This document shows, piece by piece, positions 6,475 to 7,966 of a stretch of 7,966 bases of DNA. Origin of the DNA: a bacterium (GTDB taxonomy: Bacteria; Armatimonadota; Chthonomonadetes; Chthonomonadales; Chthonomonadaceae). A program made the translations under genes and the position numbers. The stretch covers positions 1 through 7,966 of the forward strand of contig JAJZFK010000124.1 of NCBI GenBank assembly GCA_021805405.1. Reading direction: 5' to 3'. The notes under the pieces are model-generated. The model did no database searches. It was not told the origin of the DNA and saw only the letters and a list, made by a program, of their open reading frames with translations. Every line of letters begins with the position of its first letter. The first letter of the stretch is position 1.

Positions 6475-7966
6475 TCGTAGGTGCGTCCACTGGAGGTACC
6501 GCGGCTGCTATTGCCGCAGCGCGGTGCGGTGCCACTGTCATGCTTGTTGAGCGCGGCGACTGGCCAGGCGGTCAGCTTACCTCTCAGGGTGTGTGTACTC
6601 CCGATGAAAATAACTGGATAGAGAACGATGGCTGCACAGCAAGCTACGCAGAGTACCGTAGACGTATTCGGGATCACTACCAAACCGGCTATAATTTAAG
6701 CGCTAAGGGAGCGGCGCTCCCCGAATTTAATCCCGGAAGCTGCTGGGTAAGTCGGCTGGGTTGCGAACCCACAGTAGGCGTAGACGCGCTTCTCACCATG
6801 TTGAAACCCCATGTTGATGAGGGCAACATCACAATTTTCTGGCGCGCCACAGTTTCGACCGTCGAGATGGTGGGCGACGCCATTTCCACAGTGACCTTTA
6901 ATAGCGATGAGCATGGTGTCGTCACTGTTCGCCCGGTTTATGTGCTAGATGCTACAGATACGGGTGATCTGCTTCCGTTAGTGGGTAAAGAGGGCGCAGA
7001 CTGGGTGGTAGGAGCTGAGAGCCAGGACGACACTGGCGAGCCCGATGCTCCAGAGCGGCCGCGCCGCGACTGGGTACAGCCGTTTACCTTCCCCTTTGCC
7101 CTGGAATGGGTGCCCGAAACTGCAGCTTTAAATTGCATCCCCATGCCGCCTGGTTACAGCGAGTTCCTGAAATACCAGGATTACCGAATCGTGTACGGGA
7201 ACATGTCTGGTATGGTTGACGGCGCTTCGGCCTGGTGGAATTACCGACGTTTGCTCTGCGCGGAGAACTTTGCGGATGTGCGGGTGCCTCGTGACCTCTC
7301 CATGATAAACACACCTGGCAACGACTTCTGCGGAGGTAATATTCTGGGCGATTACGCAGAAACCCATGACGCCGCCGAGGTGCTTCAGAAGGGCAGAAAC
7401 GCATCACTGGGTTACTTATACTGGCTGCAGAATGATTGCGAGCGTGAAACCCCATCGTCGTCCGGCGCAACACATGGCTACCCCGAACTTCGGCTGCGAC
7501 GCGATCTCTTTGGAACATCGGATGGCCTTTCGCGAGCTCCGTATATTCGTGAGTCCCGCCGTATATTGCCCATGAAACGAATACTTGAGCAGCAGATCGT
7601 TGTGCGCGACTTCGCCGGCAGTGTGTGCATTGGCGATAGCCCCCGTGCGGAGTTTATGCCCGACAGCTGTGGTATTGGCCATTACGCACTAGACATTCAC
7701 CCAAATGGGCATGGTGAGCCCAATCACTATGTAGCCACGCGTCCGTTCCAAATTCCGTTAAGCGCAATGGTGCCTCGCCGTGTTACCAACCTTCTTCCAG
7801 CATGCAAAAATGCAGGCGTCACTCACCTTACAAACGGTGCTTACCGTCTCCATCCTATAGAGTGGGCCATTGGCGAGGCGGCGGCGCTCATAGCAGTTTG
7901 GTGTATCACCCACCACACAAATCCGCAGGATGTATGTGGTACGGATGCCAGCGCCGGATCAACCCC
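6447..7966 (+). CDS. FAD-dependent oxidoreductase (FAD_oxidored family), 3' end outside the window
   Basis: The frame is open for 506 codons from a GTG start to the right edge. The protein starts directly with a Rossmann FAD-binding motif: DILIVGASTGG (7-17), AAIAAARCGATVMLVE ending at E35, the likely FAD-ribose ligand, then GGQLTSQG (41-48). DATDTGDLLPLVG (near 169-181) is the family's mid motif, followed by GAESQDDTGEP. Near the end GVTHLTNGAYRLHP (457-470) and IEWAIGEAAA (471-480) form the C-terminal FAD-contacting segment, so little should be missing. There is no signal peptide, so it is probably cytosolic. Family members are common near carbohydrate genes in several phyla, but the substrate is unknown. 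It overlaps uppP by 28 bases, which suggests translational coupling. The first Gly of GxGxxG-type motifs is kept, with GASTGG in place of GGGTGG. The fold is secure; the reaction is not known. Confidence 0.93.
   Translation, partial: MEEQACDILIVGASTGGTAAAIAAARCGATVMLVERGDWPGGQLTSQGVCTPDENNWIENDGCTASYAEYRRRIRDHYQTGYNLSAKGAALPEFNPGSCWVSRLGCEPTVGVDALLTMLKPHVDEGNITIFWRATVSTVEMVGDAISTVTFNSDEHGVVTVRPVYVLDATDTGDLLPLVGKEGADWVVGAESQDDTGEPDAPERPRRDWVQPFTFPFALEWVPETAALNCIPMPPGYSEFLKYQDYRIVYGNMSGMVDGASAWWNYRRLLCAENFADVRVPRDLSMINTPGNDFCGGNILGDYAETHDAAEVLQKGRNASLGYLYWLQNDCERETPSSSGATHGYPELRLRRDLFGTSDGLSRAPYIRESRRILPMKRILEQQIVVRDFAGSVCIGDSPRAEFMPDSCGIGHYALDIHPNGHGEPNHYVATRPFQIPLSAMVPRRVTNLLPACKNAGVTHLTNGAYRLHPIEWAIGEAAALIAVWCITHHTNPQDVCGTDASAGST

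Noticed and set aside
6344..6541. Frameshift joining uppP and the oxidoreductase into one fused gene
   Set aside because: Each frame has its own clear domain boundaries, a ribosome-binding site and start for the second gene, and a normal stop for the first.
7084..7518. Minus-strand open frame of 144 codons
   Set aside because: It lies antisense inside the oxidoreductase gene, whose own translation carries clear FAD motifs.

Overview
The window looks like bacterial chromosome with a moderate G+C of roughly half. It holds five protein-coding genes in two divergent blocks separated by a 336-base intergenic region. No rRNA, tRNA, CRISPR array, insertion sequence or phage gene was seen. The mix of a secreted family-42-like glycosidase with a C-terminal carbohydrate-binding-type sandwich, an FAD_oxidored-family flavoprotein, ArgRS and UppP resembles Armatimonadota or related polysaccharide-degrading phyla. 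That placement is an impression from protein style, not a demonstrated assignment.

Left block, minus strand, read from 5142 down to 239: argS (arginyl-tRNA synthetase, GTG start), then after 3 bases a small ASCH-domain protein, then after 56 bases a large secreted glycoside-hydrolase-like protein. The argS–ASCH spacing implies one transcript with translational coupling. The ASCH protein keeps the Lys/Thr/Glu residues that I recall as catalytic in the E. coli N4-acetylcytidine amidohydrolase YqfB, so these two genes form a plausible translation/RNA-modification pair. The glycosidase gene may share the transcript. Its Shine-Dalgarno region lies in compact hairpins and could be controlled separately. 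Positions 1-238 beyond it hold no gene I can support, only a weak stem-loop and an in-frame, stop-interrupted stretch that reads somewhat like protein.

Right block, plus strand, read from 5479 to the window end: uppP (undecaprenyl-diphosphatase, cell-wall lipid carrier recycling), overlapped by 28 bases by a GTG-started FAD-dependent oxidoreductase that runs off the right edge close to its C-terminus. The overlap and a good ribosome-binding site inside uppP suggest coupled translation.

The most notable observation is in argS. The gene is full length and otherwise well conserved, yet the class I signature HxGH reads SVVN and the KMSKS-equivalent loop reads IGGKR. I found no clear multi-gene novel system here. 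The points worth checking are the ArgRS active site, the ASCH/ArgS pairing, the apparent loss of the acid/base Glu in the glycosidase-like protein, and the hairpins over its start.
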